DNA of 64,000 nucleotides from an uncultured Sphingomonas sp. (GCF_934560975.1 NZ_CAKTFO010000013.1:1-64000), one strand, 5' to 3'. Shown: positions 38,976 through 47,721, counted from the first letter of the stretch. Notes: generated by a model from the letters alone, not told the origin. Program-made: numbers and translations.

Positions 38976-39896
38976 ATGTCTGCGTCGTCCCTCTGGCAGG
39001 GCGTCTACCCCGCCGCCACTACCCAGTTCGCTTCCGATCTTTCCATCGATCACGATGCCACGCAGAAGGTGCAGACCGCGCTTGTGGACGACGGCGTGGA
39101 TGGCCTGATCATCCTTGGCACCTGCGGCGAGAACAACTCGCTTGAGCCGGACGAGAAGCGCAAGGTGCTGGCCGGCGCGGTGGAGGCGGTCGGTGGCCGC
39201 GTGCCGTTGGTGGCCGGCGTTTCCGAGTTCACCACCGCCCGCGCGATCGACTATGCCCGCGATGTGGAAAGGGCCGGCGCCGACGCGCTGATGCTGCTGC
39301 CCGCCATGGTCTATGTGCCGACGACCCAGGAACTGGTCGCGCATTTTCGTGCCGTGGCGGAAGCGACGTCGCTGCCGATCATGCTGTACAACAATCCGCC
39401 GGCCTACCGCGTCAACGTCAGCTTCGACGTTCTGGAGCAGTTGAGCGACGTCGCAAACATCGTCGCGGTCAAGGAAAGCGCGCCCGATCCGCGCCGCTTC
39501 ACCGACGTCTTCAACCGCTTCGGCGATCGCTACACCGTGATGGCCGGGCTGGACGATATCGCGCTGGAAGGCCTGATGCTGGGCGCCAGCGGCTGGGTAT
39601 CCGGCCTGACCAGTGCCTTCCCCGGCGAATCCGTGCGTTTGGTCGCCGCGCTGAAGGAAGGGAAGTTTGAGGAGGCTTTGGCTATCTATCGCTGGTTCAT
39701 GCCGCTCCTTCATCTCGATGCCGAGCATGATCTGGTGCAGTCGATCAAGCTGGCCGAGCAGATCATGGGTCGCGGGTCCGAACGGGTGCGGATGCCGCGT
39801 CTGCCTTTGTCTGGACAGCGCCGCGCCGATGTGATCGCATGGGTGGAAAAGTGCGCCGCCACCATGCCCAGCAAGCAGGTGGCGGCCGCCGCCTGA
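38976..39896 (+). CDS. Pyrroline-4-hydroxy-2-carboxylate deaminase (DapA-family)
   Basis: A 306-residue class I aldolase-type barrel of the DHDPS family. The Schiff-base lysine is Lys166 in VAVKES and the catalytic tyrosine Tyr138 is in MLYNNPP. GTCGENNSL replaces the GTTGE motif of true DapA. The position next to a hydroxyproline epimerase and a D-amino-acid oxidoreductase identifies it as the HypD/LhpC step, making alpha-ketoglutarate semialdehyde and ammonia. AAAGGAGG nine bases before the ATG is one of the strongest ribosome sites in the window, so high expression is expected. Confidence 0.85.
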   Translation: MSASSLWQGVYPAATTQFASDLSIDHDATQKVQTALVDDGVDGLIILGTCGENNSLEPDEKRKVLAGAVEAVGGRVPLVAGVSEFTTARAIDYARDVERAGADALMLLPAMVYVPTTQELVAHFRAVAEATSLPIMLYNNPPAYRVNVSFDVLEQLSDVANIVAVKESAPDPRRFTDVFNRFGDRYTVMAGLDDIALEGLMLGASGWVSGLTSAFPGESVRLVAALKEGKFEEALAIYRWFMPLLHLDAEHDLVQSIKLAEQIMGRGSERVRMPRLPLSGQRRADVIAWVEKCAATMPSKQVAAAA

Positions 39897-39915
39897 ACCC
39901 ACAAGCGAGACGCCC

Positions 39916-40911
39916 GTGCGCCATACCTTCTTCTGCATCGACGGTCACACTGCCGGAAACCCTGTCCGCCTGGTCGTAGGCGGCGCGCCGCTGCTGCGGG
40001 GCGGATCGATGGGCGAACGGCGGATGGACTTTCTGGAGCGGTTCGACTGGATCCGCACGGGCCTCTGCTTCGAACCGCGGGGGCACGACATGATGTCGGG
40101 CGGGTTCCTCTACCCACCGACGCAGGAGGATGCCGACATCGGCATCCTCTTCATCGAGACGAGCGGCTGCCTGCCGATGTGCGGACATGGCACGATCGGC
40201 ATGATCACGTTCGGCCTGGAACATGGGCTGATCTCGCCGCGCGAACCCGGCCACCTCAGGGTGGAGGTTCCCGCCGGCGTGATCGACATCGACTATGCGA
40301 CGGAGGGTGAGAAGGTCACCTCCGTCCGCATCCGCAACGTGCCGTCATTCCTGGCCAAGCGCGGCATCGCGGTCGATGTGCCCGGCTTCGGACCGCTCAC
40401 GCTGGACGTCAGCTATGGCGGCAATTTCTACGCCATCGTCGAACCGCAGGGCGCCTATACGGGACTGGATGACCTTGGCGCGTCGCGCATCGTCGAACTC
40501 AGCCGTACCATCCGGGCCATGGTGCGCGACGTGTATGAACCGGTTCACCCGCTGGACGATCGCATCCGCGGCGTGTCCCACATCATGTGGACGGATCGCC
40601 CGCGCGAGGGTGCGGACGGCCGCAACGCCGTTTTCTACGGCGAGCGGGCGATCGACCGCAGTCCGTGCGGAACCGGCACTTCGGCACGGCTGGCGCACTT
40701 GGCGGCGACCGGGCGGCTGAAGGTAGGCGACCGCTTCGTCCACGAAAGCTATATCGGCAGCCACTTCATCGGCCGGGTGGAGGCGGAGACGATGCTGGGC
40801 GACACGTCCGCCATCATCCCGTCGATCGAAGGATCGGCGATCGCCACCGGCTTCAACACGATCTGGATCGATCGCGCCGATCCGTTCTGGCAAGGCTTTT
40901 CGGTCGTATGA
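39916..40911 (+). CDS. 4-hydroxyproline 2-epimerase
   Basis: A 331-residue member of the proline racemase superfamily. Both catalytic cysteines are present: Cys89 in LPMCGHGTIG and Cys251 in SPCGTGTSARLA. The Cys-Cys pair marks epimerases and excludes the trans-3-hydroxyproline dehydratase subgroup, which has Thr or Ser at the second or first position. It converts trans-4-hydroxy-L-proline to cis-4-hydroxy-D-proline. The start is GTG at 39916. It follows hypD by 19 bases and is in the same operon. Confidence 0.9.
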   Translation: MRHTFFCIDGHTAGNPVRLVVGGAPLLRGGSMGERRMDFLERFDWIRTGLCFEPRGHDMMSGGFLYPPTQEDADIGILFIETSGCLPMCGHGTIGMITFGLEHGLISPREPGHLRVEVPAGVIDIDYATEGEKVTSVRIRNVPSFLAKRGIAVDVPGFGPLTLDVSYGGNFYAIVEPQGAYTGLDDLGASRIVELSRTIRAMVRDVYEPVHPLDDRIRGVSHIMWTDRPREGADGRNAVFYGERAIDRSPCGTGTSARLAHLAATGRLKVGDRFVHESYIGSHFIGRVEAETMLGDTSAIIPSIEGSAIATGFNTIWIDRADPFWQGFSVV

Positions 40912-41101
40912 TCCGGGCATGAGCCATCACGCCGGATCCTGTCGGACCATCATGCGGGGCGGCCCGTCCGCCGCCGCCCACCAGCGCCGCACCGCCATTA
41001 TGGATGCGGGCGCCGGTACGCAGGCGCGTGCCCACATGACGCCACGATCATGAATCATCCGCAGCCGCCAGGTGCTGCACCAGCAGGAGGGGACAGATAA
41101 C

Positions 41102-42520
41102 GTGCCACGCACTGCCTTCGGGCCGATCAAGCGTATCGATACGGCCCGGAGCGAGGCCCACAATTCGCTGCGGCCGACGCTCAGCTGGCCGCATCTGGTG
41201 GCGCTGGGCGTGGGGGCGATCGTCGGCACCGGCATCTACACGCTGACCGGGGTTGGGGCGGAGCGGGCGGGTCCGGCGGTGATCCTGGCCTTTGCGGTGG
41301 CCGGCATCGTCTGCGCCTGCGCGGCCCTGGCCTATTCCGAACTGGCGACGTTGATCCCCACGTCCGGCAGCGCCTACACCTATACCTATTCGGTGCTGGG
41401 CGAGACGCTCGCCTGGATCGTGGGGTGGAGCCTGATCCTCGAATATTCGCTCGCCTGTTCGACCGTGGCGGTCGGCTGGGCCGGGCATCTGGTCGGCTGG
41501 TTTCAGTCAGCGGGTGTGGTGCTGCCGCACGCCATCATCGCCGGTCCGCACGATGGCGGACTGGTCAACCTGCCGGCGGTGTTGGTGTCGCTGGCCGTGG
41601 CTGGGCTGCTGATGACCGGCACGCGTGAAAGTGCGACGATCAACATCATCCTGGTCGTCATCAAGCTCGCCGCTCTGTCGCTGTTCGTCGCGTTCGCGCT
41701 GCCGGCGTTCAACGCCGACAATCTCCATCCCTTCATGCCCTACGGCTTTGTCAGCCATGTCGAGGGCGGCGGGACCAAGGGGGTGATGGCGGCCGCCGCG
41801 ATCGTGTTCTTCGCCTTCTACGGCTTCGATGCCGTGGCGACATCGGCCGAGGAGGTGAAGCGGCCGGCACGCGACCTGACGATCGGCATCGTGGGTTCGA
41901 TGGCGCTGTGCACGGTCATCTACATGGCGGTGTGCCTGACCGCTGTCGGCGCGATCCACTTCACCACGCTCGCCAATTCGGCGGAACCGCTGGCGCTGGT
42001 GCTGCGCACTTTGGGCCATCCCGCCGCCTCGCACCTGATCGCGCTGGCTGCCCTGGTTGCGCTGCCTTCGGTCATCCTGGTGATGATGTATGGCCAGAGC
42101 CGCGTCTTCTTTGTGATGAGCCGCGACGGCCTGCTGCCCGCGATCATGAGCCGGGTGAACCCGCGCACGGGCACGCCCCTGTTCGTGACCGGGCTCACCG
42201 GCATCTTCGTCGCTATCGTCGCGGGCTTCTTCCGGCTGGACGAAATTGCGGAGCTGGCCAATGCCGGCACGTTGCTGGCGTTCATCGCGGTGGGTGCGTG
42301 CCTGATGGTGCTGCGTCGGACCCGGCCGGACCTGCCGCGCGTGTTCCGCTGCCCGGCGCCTTACCTGGTCGGCACGTTGACGGTGCTGGGCTGCCTATAT
42401 CTGATGTTCAGCCTGCCGAGCATGACGTTGATCCGCTTCGTCGGTTGGAACCTGCTGGGGCTGGTCTTCTACTTCGCCTATAGCCGCGGCCGGAGCGTGG
42501 CGGCGGCGACTGCCGGCTGA
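41102..42520 (+). CDS. APC-family amino acid permease
   Basis: A ~472-residue transporter with about twelve membrane segments. The first helix has GVGAIVGTGIYTLTG, the signature of APC cationic-type permeases (YfnA/CAT-like), followed by SGSAYTYTYSVLGE. It sits downstream of the epimerase gene in the same orientation, so hydroxyproline or proline is its likely cargo, by inference. The GTG at 41102 follows GGAGG by 11 bases. The 190 bases upstream hold no other gene. It may have its own promoter. Confidence 0.85.
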   Translation: MPRTAFGPIKRIDTARSEAHNSLRPTLSWPHLVALGVGAIVGTGIYTLTGVGAERAGPAVILAFAVAGIVCACAALAYSELATLIPTSGSAYTYTYSVLGETLAWIVGWSLILEYSLACSTVAVGWAGHLVGWFQSAGVVLPHAIIAGPHDGGLVNLPAVLVSLAVAGLLMTGTRESATINIILVVIKLAALSLFVAFALPAFNADNLHPFMPYGFVSHVEGGGTKGVMAAAAIVFFAFYGFDAVATSAEEVKRPARDLTIGIVGSMALCTVIYMAVCLTAVGAIHFTTLANSAEPLALVLRTLGHPAASHLIALAALVALPSVILVMMYGQSRVFFVMSRDGLLPAIMSRVNPRTGTPLFVTGLTGIFVAIVAGFFRLDEIAELANAGTLLAFIAVGACLMVLRRTRPDLPRVFRCPAPYLVGTLTVLGCLYLMFSLPSMTLIRFVGWNLLGLVFYFAYSRGRSVAAATAG

Positions 42521-42566
42521 GCTTGCGGCAACGTGGCGGCAGAACGATCCGCCGCCGCCTCAGCGG

Positions 42567-44375
42567 TCAATGCTTCTCATATTCCGGCAGCGCGGGGTTG
42601 AAGCCGGGCGGGTTCCTGCCGCCATCAGCGATGAACTTGTCCAGTCGTTCCTCTAGCGTGGTGAGCGGGACCGGTCCCAGCGCCAGTATGGCATCGTGGA
42701 AGCTGCGCTGGTCGAAGCGGCTGCCGAGCTTCTCCTCCGCCTCCGCGCGCTTGCGGCGGATCAGCATCTCGCCCAATTTGTAGGCGAGCGCCTGTCCCGG
42801 CCAGGCGATGTAGCGGTCGATCTCCGTCTCGATCTCATGCTCGCTGAGCGCCGTGTGATCGCGCAGATATTGCTGCGCCTGTTCGCGCGTCCAGCCATAA
42901 TGGTGGATGCCGGTATCGATCACCAGCCGGCTGGCGCGCCAGATTTCGTAGGAGAGGCGTCCGAAATTCTCGTAGGGCGTGTCGTAAATCCCCATCTTGG
43001 TGCCCAGCCACTCCATGTAGAGCGCCCAGCCTTCGCCATAGCCGGAGAAGAAGGTTGCGCGACGGAAGGCGGGGCGGCGCACCGCCTCCTCGGCGATCGC
43101 CGCCTGCAGGGCATGGCCCGGATTGCATTCGTGGAGGGTCAGCGCGGTCAGCGTGTAGAGCGGTCGCGACGGCAGGTCATAGGTGTTCATCAGGCAGCTT
43201 TCGAGCCCGCCGCGCCCGCCCGTATAGATCGGGGCGAGGCTTTCCGGCACCGGCAGGACCGCAAAGCGGCGGCGCGGCAGGAAACCGATCAAATCCGCCA
43301 ATGCCCCGTCCGCGCGCTTGGCCACATAAGCGGAAAAGGACAGCAGCTCGCGCGGGGTCTTGGGATAGAATTGCGGGTCGGTCCGCAGGAAGCGGAGGAA
43401 GGCGGGCATGTCGCCCCTGAACCCCGTTTGCGCCTTCACCTGCTCCATCTCGGCCGAAATCCGCGCCACCTCCTTCAGCCCGATCGCGTGGATCTGTTCG
43501 GCGGTCAGCCTGAGGGTGGTGAAGCCCTCGATCTGCGCCTGGTAGAAGGCCTTGCCGTCCGGCTTGCTCTCGGCAGCGAGCGTGGTGCGGGCTTGCTTCA
43601 TATACTCGCTGCGGATGAAGCCGAGCAGCTTGGTGTAGGCTGGGATCGCCGCCCGGGTGAGCGCCTGTTCGCCGTCCGCGCGCAGCCTGGCCTGCTCGGC
43701 CGCCGGGATGGAGGCGGGCATCGCCTTGAAGGGGCCACGCAGCGGATTGCTGTCGTCGGCGGCAATGTAGGGCTCGATCGTCTTGTCGCGCCCGGCAACG
43801 ACCACCCGTGGCACGCTGTAGCCGCGCTTCAGGCCGGCGCGCATGTTGGCGATCTGCTCGTCGAAATAGCGCGGCACGTCGCGCAGGCGGGCGATATAGC
43901 TCCGATACGCCTCCGCCGTAGCGAACCCGCCGGTCTGCGGGGCGAGGCCGTCCCAGAAGAAGGTGTCGGCGTTGAACGGCGCCTCGTAGGTCTTGAAGCG
44001 GAGGTCATCGACCGAGCTCTGGATGCTGCTGCGGAACACCTGCGCGTTGACCTTTTCCTCGGGCGACAGCTGCGACTCGGGAATGGTGTCCAGTTCCTTC
44101 AGGATCTGCGTCCAATAGGCCAGGCGGCGCTCCTGGACCGCCGGCACCACGCTGGGAAGGTGATCGTCATCCCCGCCCCGCCGCCGCCGGCGCACCCCGT
44201 CCTGCTGGCGCCAAACCCATTCGCGCTCATACAGCGCCTTCAGCCGTGCATCGGCGCTGTTCGGCGCGGTCGACGGCGCCGGCGCCGGCGCCGGGGGAGC
44301 GGCCTGCGCCAGCAAGGCGGGGGCGTGGCCCAGGGCCAGCGCGATCGCCAACGTGCGTGCGACGGAAATGCTCAT
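42567..44375 (-). CDS. DUF885 family exported peptidase-like protein
   Basis: A 602-residue protein with signal peptide MSISVARTLAIALALGHAPA and a proline-rich linker. The DUF885 zinc motif is HECNPGH (His415-His421) instead of the usual HEGxPGH; the Glu and both His are kept. The second motif EGWALYMEWLG is intact. The family is related to M2/M3-type metallopeptidases and is mostly uncharacterised. Periplasmic location and neighbours suggest cleavage of peptides before uptake. It is divergent from the SnoaL-like gene, with an operator-like palindrome between. Confidence 0.85.
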   Translation of the reverse strand: MSISVARTLAIALALGHAPALLAQAAPPAPAPAPSTAPNSADARLKALYEREWVWRQQDGVRRRRRGGDDDHLPSVVPAVQERRLAYWTQILKELDTIPESQLSPEEKVNAQVFRSSIQSSVDDLRFKTYEAPFNADTFFWDGLAPQTGGFATAEAYRSYIARLRDVPRYFDEQIANMRAGLKRGYSVPRVVVAGRDKTIEPYIAADDSNPLRGPFKAMPASIPAAEQARLRADGEQALTRAAIPAYTKLLGFIRSEYMKQARTTLAAESKPDGKAFYQAQIEGFTTLRLTAEQIHAIGLKEVARISAEMEQVKAQTGFRGDMPAFLRFLRTDPQFYPKTPRELLSFSAYVAKRADGALADLIGFLPRRRFAVLPVPESLAPIYTGGRGGLESCLMNTYDLPSRPLYTLTALTLHECNPGHALQAAIAEEAVRRPAFRRATFFSGYGEGWALYMEWLGTKMGIYDTPYENFGRLSYEIWRASRLVIDTGIHHYGWTREQAQQYLRDHTALSEHEIETEIDRYIAWPGQALAYKLGEMLIRRKRAEAEEKLGSRFDQRSFHDAILALGPVPLTTLEERLDKFIADGGRNPPGFNPALPEYEKH

Positions 44376-44476
44376 GGATCAGTCCCTTTTCGATGCGGAG
44401 ACCGGGACAGCGATGGTCCATGCATCCGGTACGTGCCACCACCCCGGATCGGCGTGCCACACCCATCCACTTTCCC

Positions 44477-44496
44477 GTATATAGAATACGATATAC
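44477..44496. promoter_or_regulatory. Candidate operator upstream of the DUF885 gene
   Basis: GTATATAGAATACGATATAC is an imperfect inverted repeat: eight of ten positions pair around its centre. It shares TACGAT with the sites near 38942 and 47287. It lies about 100 bases from the starts of both divergent genes (44375 and 44581). The shared element suggests a common regulator for these operons. Confidence 0.45.
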
Positions 44497-44580
44497 CACA
44501 GCGGGCCTGTGTCAATCGCGCCGGGTTGCAGCCGGTTGTTCAAGCCTTATGGTTCCGAGGATCCGGCAGGAGGGATGCCC

Positions 44581-45051
44581 ATGAAGATCTGGACCGTGCC
44601 GTCGCTTGCCATCGCCGCATGGGGGATGGCCGTGCCGGTGGCCGCCACCACGCCTGCCGAGGACAAGGCCGCAATCCTTCAGGTCATCGGCGACATGCAG
44701 GCGGCCTGGAATCGCGGCGACTTCCCCGGCTACATGGCGGGGTTCGCCAACCCGCAAATCGTGTTCGTGTCGGGCGGCAGGATCCAGGATGGCTGGCAGG
44801 GCACGCTGGACCATTATGTCCGCGATTATGGCGGCGCGCCGGAGCGGCGTGGCACCGTGCGCTTCTACGACATGACGGTGGATCTGCTCGGGCCCGACGC
44901 CGCCTTGCTGATCAGCCACTATCATCTGGAGCGGCCGGAGCATCCGCAGGAGGGGATCAACACCCGCCTGTTCCGCAGGATCGACGGTCGGTGGCGCATC
45001 ACCATGAACCACGTCTCGTCCTATGAACGGCATGATGCGCCGCCGCGCTGA
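44581..45051 (+). CDS. Exported SnoaL-like (DUF4440) protein
   Basis: A 156-residue protein with an N-terminal signal sequence (MKIWTVPSLAIAAWGMAVPV) and a cone-shaped NTF2-like fold. The fold is marked by ILQVIGDMQAAWNRGDFPGY, FVSGGRIQDGWQGTLDHYV and the final strand RRIDGRWRITMNHVS. DUF4440 members bind or isomerise small molecules; no specific reaction can be read. The ATG at 44581 has GGAGGG six bases upstream. It is a single gene between two oppositely oriented genes of the amino-acid cluster. Confidence 0.82.
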   Translation: MKIWTVPSLAIAAWGMAVPVAATTPAEDKAAILQVIGDMQAAWNRGDFPGYMAGFANPQIVFVSGGRIQDGWQGTLDHYVRDYGGAPERRGTVRFYDMTVDLLGPDAALLISHYHLERPEHPQEGINTRLFRRIDGRWRITMNHVSSYERHDAPPR

Positions 45052-45072
45052 CCCGCGACGACGCGCCGCCGC

Positions 45073-46176
45073 CTAGCTCCCGCTGCGGGCAAGCAGGTCT
45101 ACCAGATCCTGTTTCCAGTTCACCGCCCAGGTATGGGTGCCGTGGCCGTGGGTATCGTCCGTTTCCGCGATCATGCGGAAGCGGGCGTTCGGCATCCGCT
45201 TCAGCGCCGCTTCCGCGAATGCGAAATTACGCGGGTTGATGAAGTCGTCGGCCGAGTTGATCCACGTCACGGGAACGGTGATGCGCTCCAGGTTCGGCCA
45301 AGGGTTGTAGGTGCGCGAGCTTTCGAACTGGTAGATCATGTCGTTGGCATCGCGGGTCGCCATGTCGCGCTCAACCCGCTCCCGCGCCGTCTCGGTCGCG
45401 AGGTCGCGGGTCGGCCATAGTTTCTGGAAGTTGAGCGGCGCCGATCCTGCGATGACCGAAATGGAGGAGGCGGTGCGCAGGCCTTGCAGCGGTTGTGTCT
45501 TGTACTCGCCCCCGTTCCAGGTCGGGTCCGCCTCGATCCCGTCGACCAGCAATTGCCGCCACATGCGGTTGAGGCCGCCAATCTCCACCGGCTGGCAGGC
45601 GAGCGGCATCAGCGCGCGGGCGAAGCCGGGATAGGCCTCGCCCCAGATGAAGCCATGCATGCAGCCCATGCTGGTCCCGATCAGCACCCGCAACCGATCA
45701 AGGCCGAGCCCGTCCGTCAGCAGGCGATGCTGCAACATGACCATGTCGTCATAGTCATATTCGGGAAAGCGCATGTGCAGCCCGTCCGACGGCTTGGACG
45801 ACCGGCCATGGCCGATATTGTCGGGCAGAATGATCCAATATCTGCGGATGTCGAGCGGCTGTCCCGGACCGTAGAGCTGGTCGGCGAATTGCGGCTGGAG
45901 GAATTGCCGGCCGCTGCCGCCGGTGCCGTGGAGCACCATCACGGCATTGTCGATCCTGCCGGACGCATCCCGATGCGGCGTGCCCAGCGTGCCATAATGT
46001 AGCCGAACCGCCGCCATCGTCTCGCCGTTGCGGAAGCGGACGTCCTTGGCGGTATAATCCGCCTCCTTCAATACCCATCGCGACGATTGCGCAACGGGCG
46101 GCTGCGCGACCGGTGTCGCAGGCGCGGGTGCGGCAGCGGCCTGGAGGGCGAGGGCGGCTAGGGTCGTCCAGGGCAA
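45073..46176 (-). CDS. Exported alpha/beta hydrolase, MetX-like
   Basis: A 367-residue alpha/beta-fold hydrolase of the homoserine acetyltransferase-like group. The nucleophile elbow is GTSMGCMHGFIWG, and the acid and base lie in NSADDFINPRN and HGHGTHTWA. An alanine- and proline-rich N-terminus suggests export, unlike true MetX, so homoserine acetylation is unlikely; esterase or peptidase activity is more plausible. The start is TTG with GGGAG upstream. It follows the Pyr2C-reductase-like gene by 42 bases on the same strand. Confidence 0.75.
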   Translation of the reverse strand: MPWTTLAALALQAAAAPAPATPVAQPPVAQSSRWVLKEADYTAKDVRFRNGETMAAVRLHYGTLGTPHRDASGRIDNAVMVLHGTGGSGRQFLQPQFADQLYGPGQPLDIRRYWIILPDNIGHGRSSKPSDGLHMRFPEYDYDDMVMLQHRLLTDGLGLDRLRVLIGTSMGCMHGFIWGEAYPGFARALMPLACQPVEIGGLNRMWRQLLVDGIEADPTWNGGEYKTQPLQGLRTASSISVIAGSAPLNFQKLWPTRDLATETARERVERDMATRDANDMIYQFESSRTYNPWPNLERITVPVTWINSADDFINPRNFAFAEAALKRMPNARFRMIAETDDTHGHGTHTWAVNWKQDLVDLLARSGS

Positions 46177-46218
46177 GGCAATCTCCCAGAAAGGCAGTAG
46201 AGGGTGCGGCGGTTCGCG

Positions 46219-47238
46219 TCAGGCGAGCAGTGCCTGGAGATCGTCGTACAAGGCGCGCGGCAGGACAACCCCGTCCCGCATGCTCCTCGCCCGCGCGTCG
46301 TAGCGGCGCTGCGAGGGCAGGCGGGCGCCCTGGTCGGTGATGCCGGTGAACAGGGCTTCGGCGCGGGCGATATGCGCTGCCGCTTCGGCGCCCAGGAACC
46401 CGGCGGGATCGATCGCCAGCACGAACTCGCCGCCGATCGGGGAGGAGCCCGCGCCCGCATCCAGCGCGATTGACTCCGCGCTGGTGAGGTCGCCGATCAG
46501 CGGTCCGGCCAGCAACTCCACCATGGCGGCAAGGGCCGATCCCTTGTGCCCGCCGAAGGTCAGCATCGCACCCTGGAGAACGGCCTGCGGATCGGTGCTG
46601 GGATGGCCGTCCGCATCCACGCCCCACCCTTCGGGGATCGCCTTGCCGGCACGACGATGCAGCTCGATCTCACCGCGCGCCACCGCGCTGGTGGCAAAGT
46701 CGAAGATGAACGGCGGGCTGTCGGCACGCGGCCAGCCGAATGCGATCGGGTTGGTGCCGAAGATCGGGCGTGTGCCGCCGGCCGGCGCGACCCACGCATG
46801 GCTGGGCGTGCAGGCGAACGCCACCAGACCCTGCTCCGTCAACGCTTCGATCTCGGGCCAGAGGGCGGCGAAGTGGACGCAGTGATTGATCGCCAGCGCG
46901 GCAATGCCGTTCGCCCGCGCCTTTTGCACCAGCAGCGGCAGGCCGCGCTCGAATGCAAGCTGCGCGAACCCGCCGCCCGCATCCACGCGCGCCAGCGCCG
47001 GGGCGGGTTCCGCCACGCGCGGCTCGGCATCGCGAACCACCTTGCCGGTCTTCAGCGTGTTGATGCAGACCAGCAGGCGATAGGCGCCGTGGCTGGCGCA
47101 TCCGTCGCGCTCCCCCGCCACGATGGTGCGGGTCACGGCCTCGATATGCGCGGGTGCAAGGCCGTGGCGCGTCAGGATGGTCCGCGACATATCCGCCAAC
47201 GCATCCAGGCTCATCTTCACGCCATCGGTGTCCGTCAT
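46219..47238 (-). CDS. Malate/L-lactate dehydrogenase-family reductase, probable Pyr2C/Pip2C reductase
   Basis: A 339-residue NAD(P)-dependent enzyme of the LDH2/MDG2 family. Family blocks are AGERDGCASHGAYRL, AINHCVHFAALWPE, FGTNPIAFGWPR, GGHKGSALAAMVELLAGPL and the C-terminal RRYDARARSM. In hydroxyproline and lysine gene clusters such proteins reduce pyrroline-2-carboxylate to L-proline. That would feed PutA, encoded nearby. Ureidoglycolate or other 2-hydroxyacid dehydrogenases are alternatives. ATG 47238 is better spaced from GGGAGGG than ATG 47241. A perfect 20-bp palindrome lies 49 bases upstream. Confidence 0.78.
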   Translation of the reverse strand: MTDTDGVKMSLDALADMSRTILTRHGLAPAHIEAVTRTIVAGERDGCASHGAYRLLVCINTLKTGKVVRDAEPRVAEPAPALARVDAGGGFAQLAFERGLPLLVQKARANGIAALAINHCVHFAALWPEIEALTEQGLVAFACTPSHAWVAPAGGTRPIFGTNPIAFGWPRADSPPFIFDFATSAVARGEIELHRRAGKAIPEGWGVDADGHPSTDPQAVLQGAMLTFGGHKGSALAAMVELLAGPLIGDLTSAESIALDAGAGSSPIGGEFVLAIDPAGFLGAEAAAHIARAEALFTGITDQGARLPSQRRYDARARSMRDGVVLPRALYDDLQALLA

Positions 47239-47286
47239 CATCCCTCCCGCGTCACGCCCCTGCTCGGGCCGCCATACACGCTCTGC

Positions 47287-47306
47287 CCGGATCGTATACG
47301 ATCCGG
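47287..47306. promoter_or_regulatory. Perfect 20-bp palindromic operator upstream of the reductase gene
   Basis: CCGGATCGTATACGATCCGG is symmetrical over all 20 bases. It lies 49 bases before the start of the LDH2-type gene, where a repressor or activator would bind. The half-site TACGATCCG recurs at 38946-38954. A GntR-family regulator is the most likely binder because of the GTATAC core. Confidence 0.7.
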
Positions 47307-47390
47307 CGCGATCGGAAAGAGGCACCGTCGGCACACCTGCGCATTTGCGCCGGGCGGTGCGGTGTTGTGCGATCAGCAGGTCGCGAAAGC

Positions 47391-47415
47391 GGAGCCGATC
47401 GGGTGGCGCATCGTT
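47391..47415 (+). promoter_or_regulatory. EcfG-like general stress promoter
   Basis: GGAGC, sixteen bases, CGTT. This differs from the alphaproteobacterial EcfG consensus GGAAC-N16-CGTT by one base. It ends 26 bases before the ATG of a small hydrophilic protein. Confidence 0.4.
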
Positions 47416-47441
47416 CGGTATCGGTCGGAAGGAGCATAGCC

Positions 47442-47657
47442 ATGACGACCAGCAAGCATCAGAAAATGGGCGGCGAGGGCCCGTTCAAAAGCGATCTGGA
47501 GGATGATCCCGGCATCGGCCAGTCCAAGGGCTTGTCCGCGACCGGCGAGGACCCGGACCTGCTGGAAGGGATCAACACGCAGGAGGGCGATGTCGAGAAT
47601 GAGGCGACGCCATCCGGCGCGGTGGACGAGAACAGGCTGGGCCGCACCAACAAGTAA
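47442..47657 (+). CDS. Small hydrophilic protein of unknown function
   Basis: A 71-residue, strongly polar and acidic protein (QKMGGEGPFKSDLEDDPGIG, then EDPDLLEGINTQEGDVEN) with no hydrophobic core. It is probably disordered. GGAAGGAG lies seven bases before the ATG, and a stress-type promoter precedes it. I do not recognise a family with known function. It is likely real because of the ribosome site and the coding-like composition. Confidence 0.72.
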   Translation: MTTSKHQKMGGEGPFKSDLEDDPGIGQSKGLSATGEDPDLLEGINTQEGDVENEATPSGAVDENRLGRTNK

Positions 47658-47721
47658 GATCCGGACAGGGGAGGGCGGCGGCATTGTCCGCCGCCACTTC
47701 CCTCGGCAGGCAGCCCGGCCG

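Noticed and set aside
39916..40911. trans-3-hydroxy-L-proline dehydratase
   Set aside because: That subgroup replaces one catalytic Cys by Thr or Ser; both Cys89 and Cys251 are present here.
45073..46176. True homoserine O-acetyltransferase (metX)
   Set aside because: The fold is similar, but the protein has an exported-type Ala/Pro-rich N-terminus and no methionine genes nearby, so a general hydrolase call is safer.
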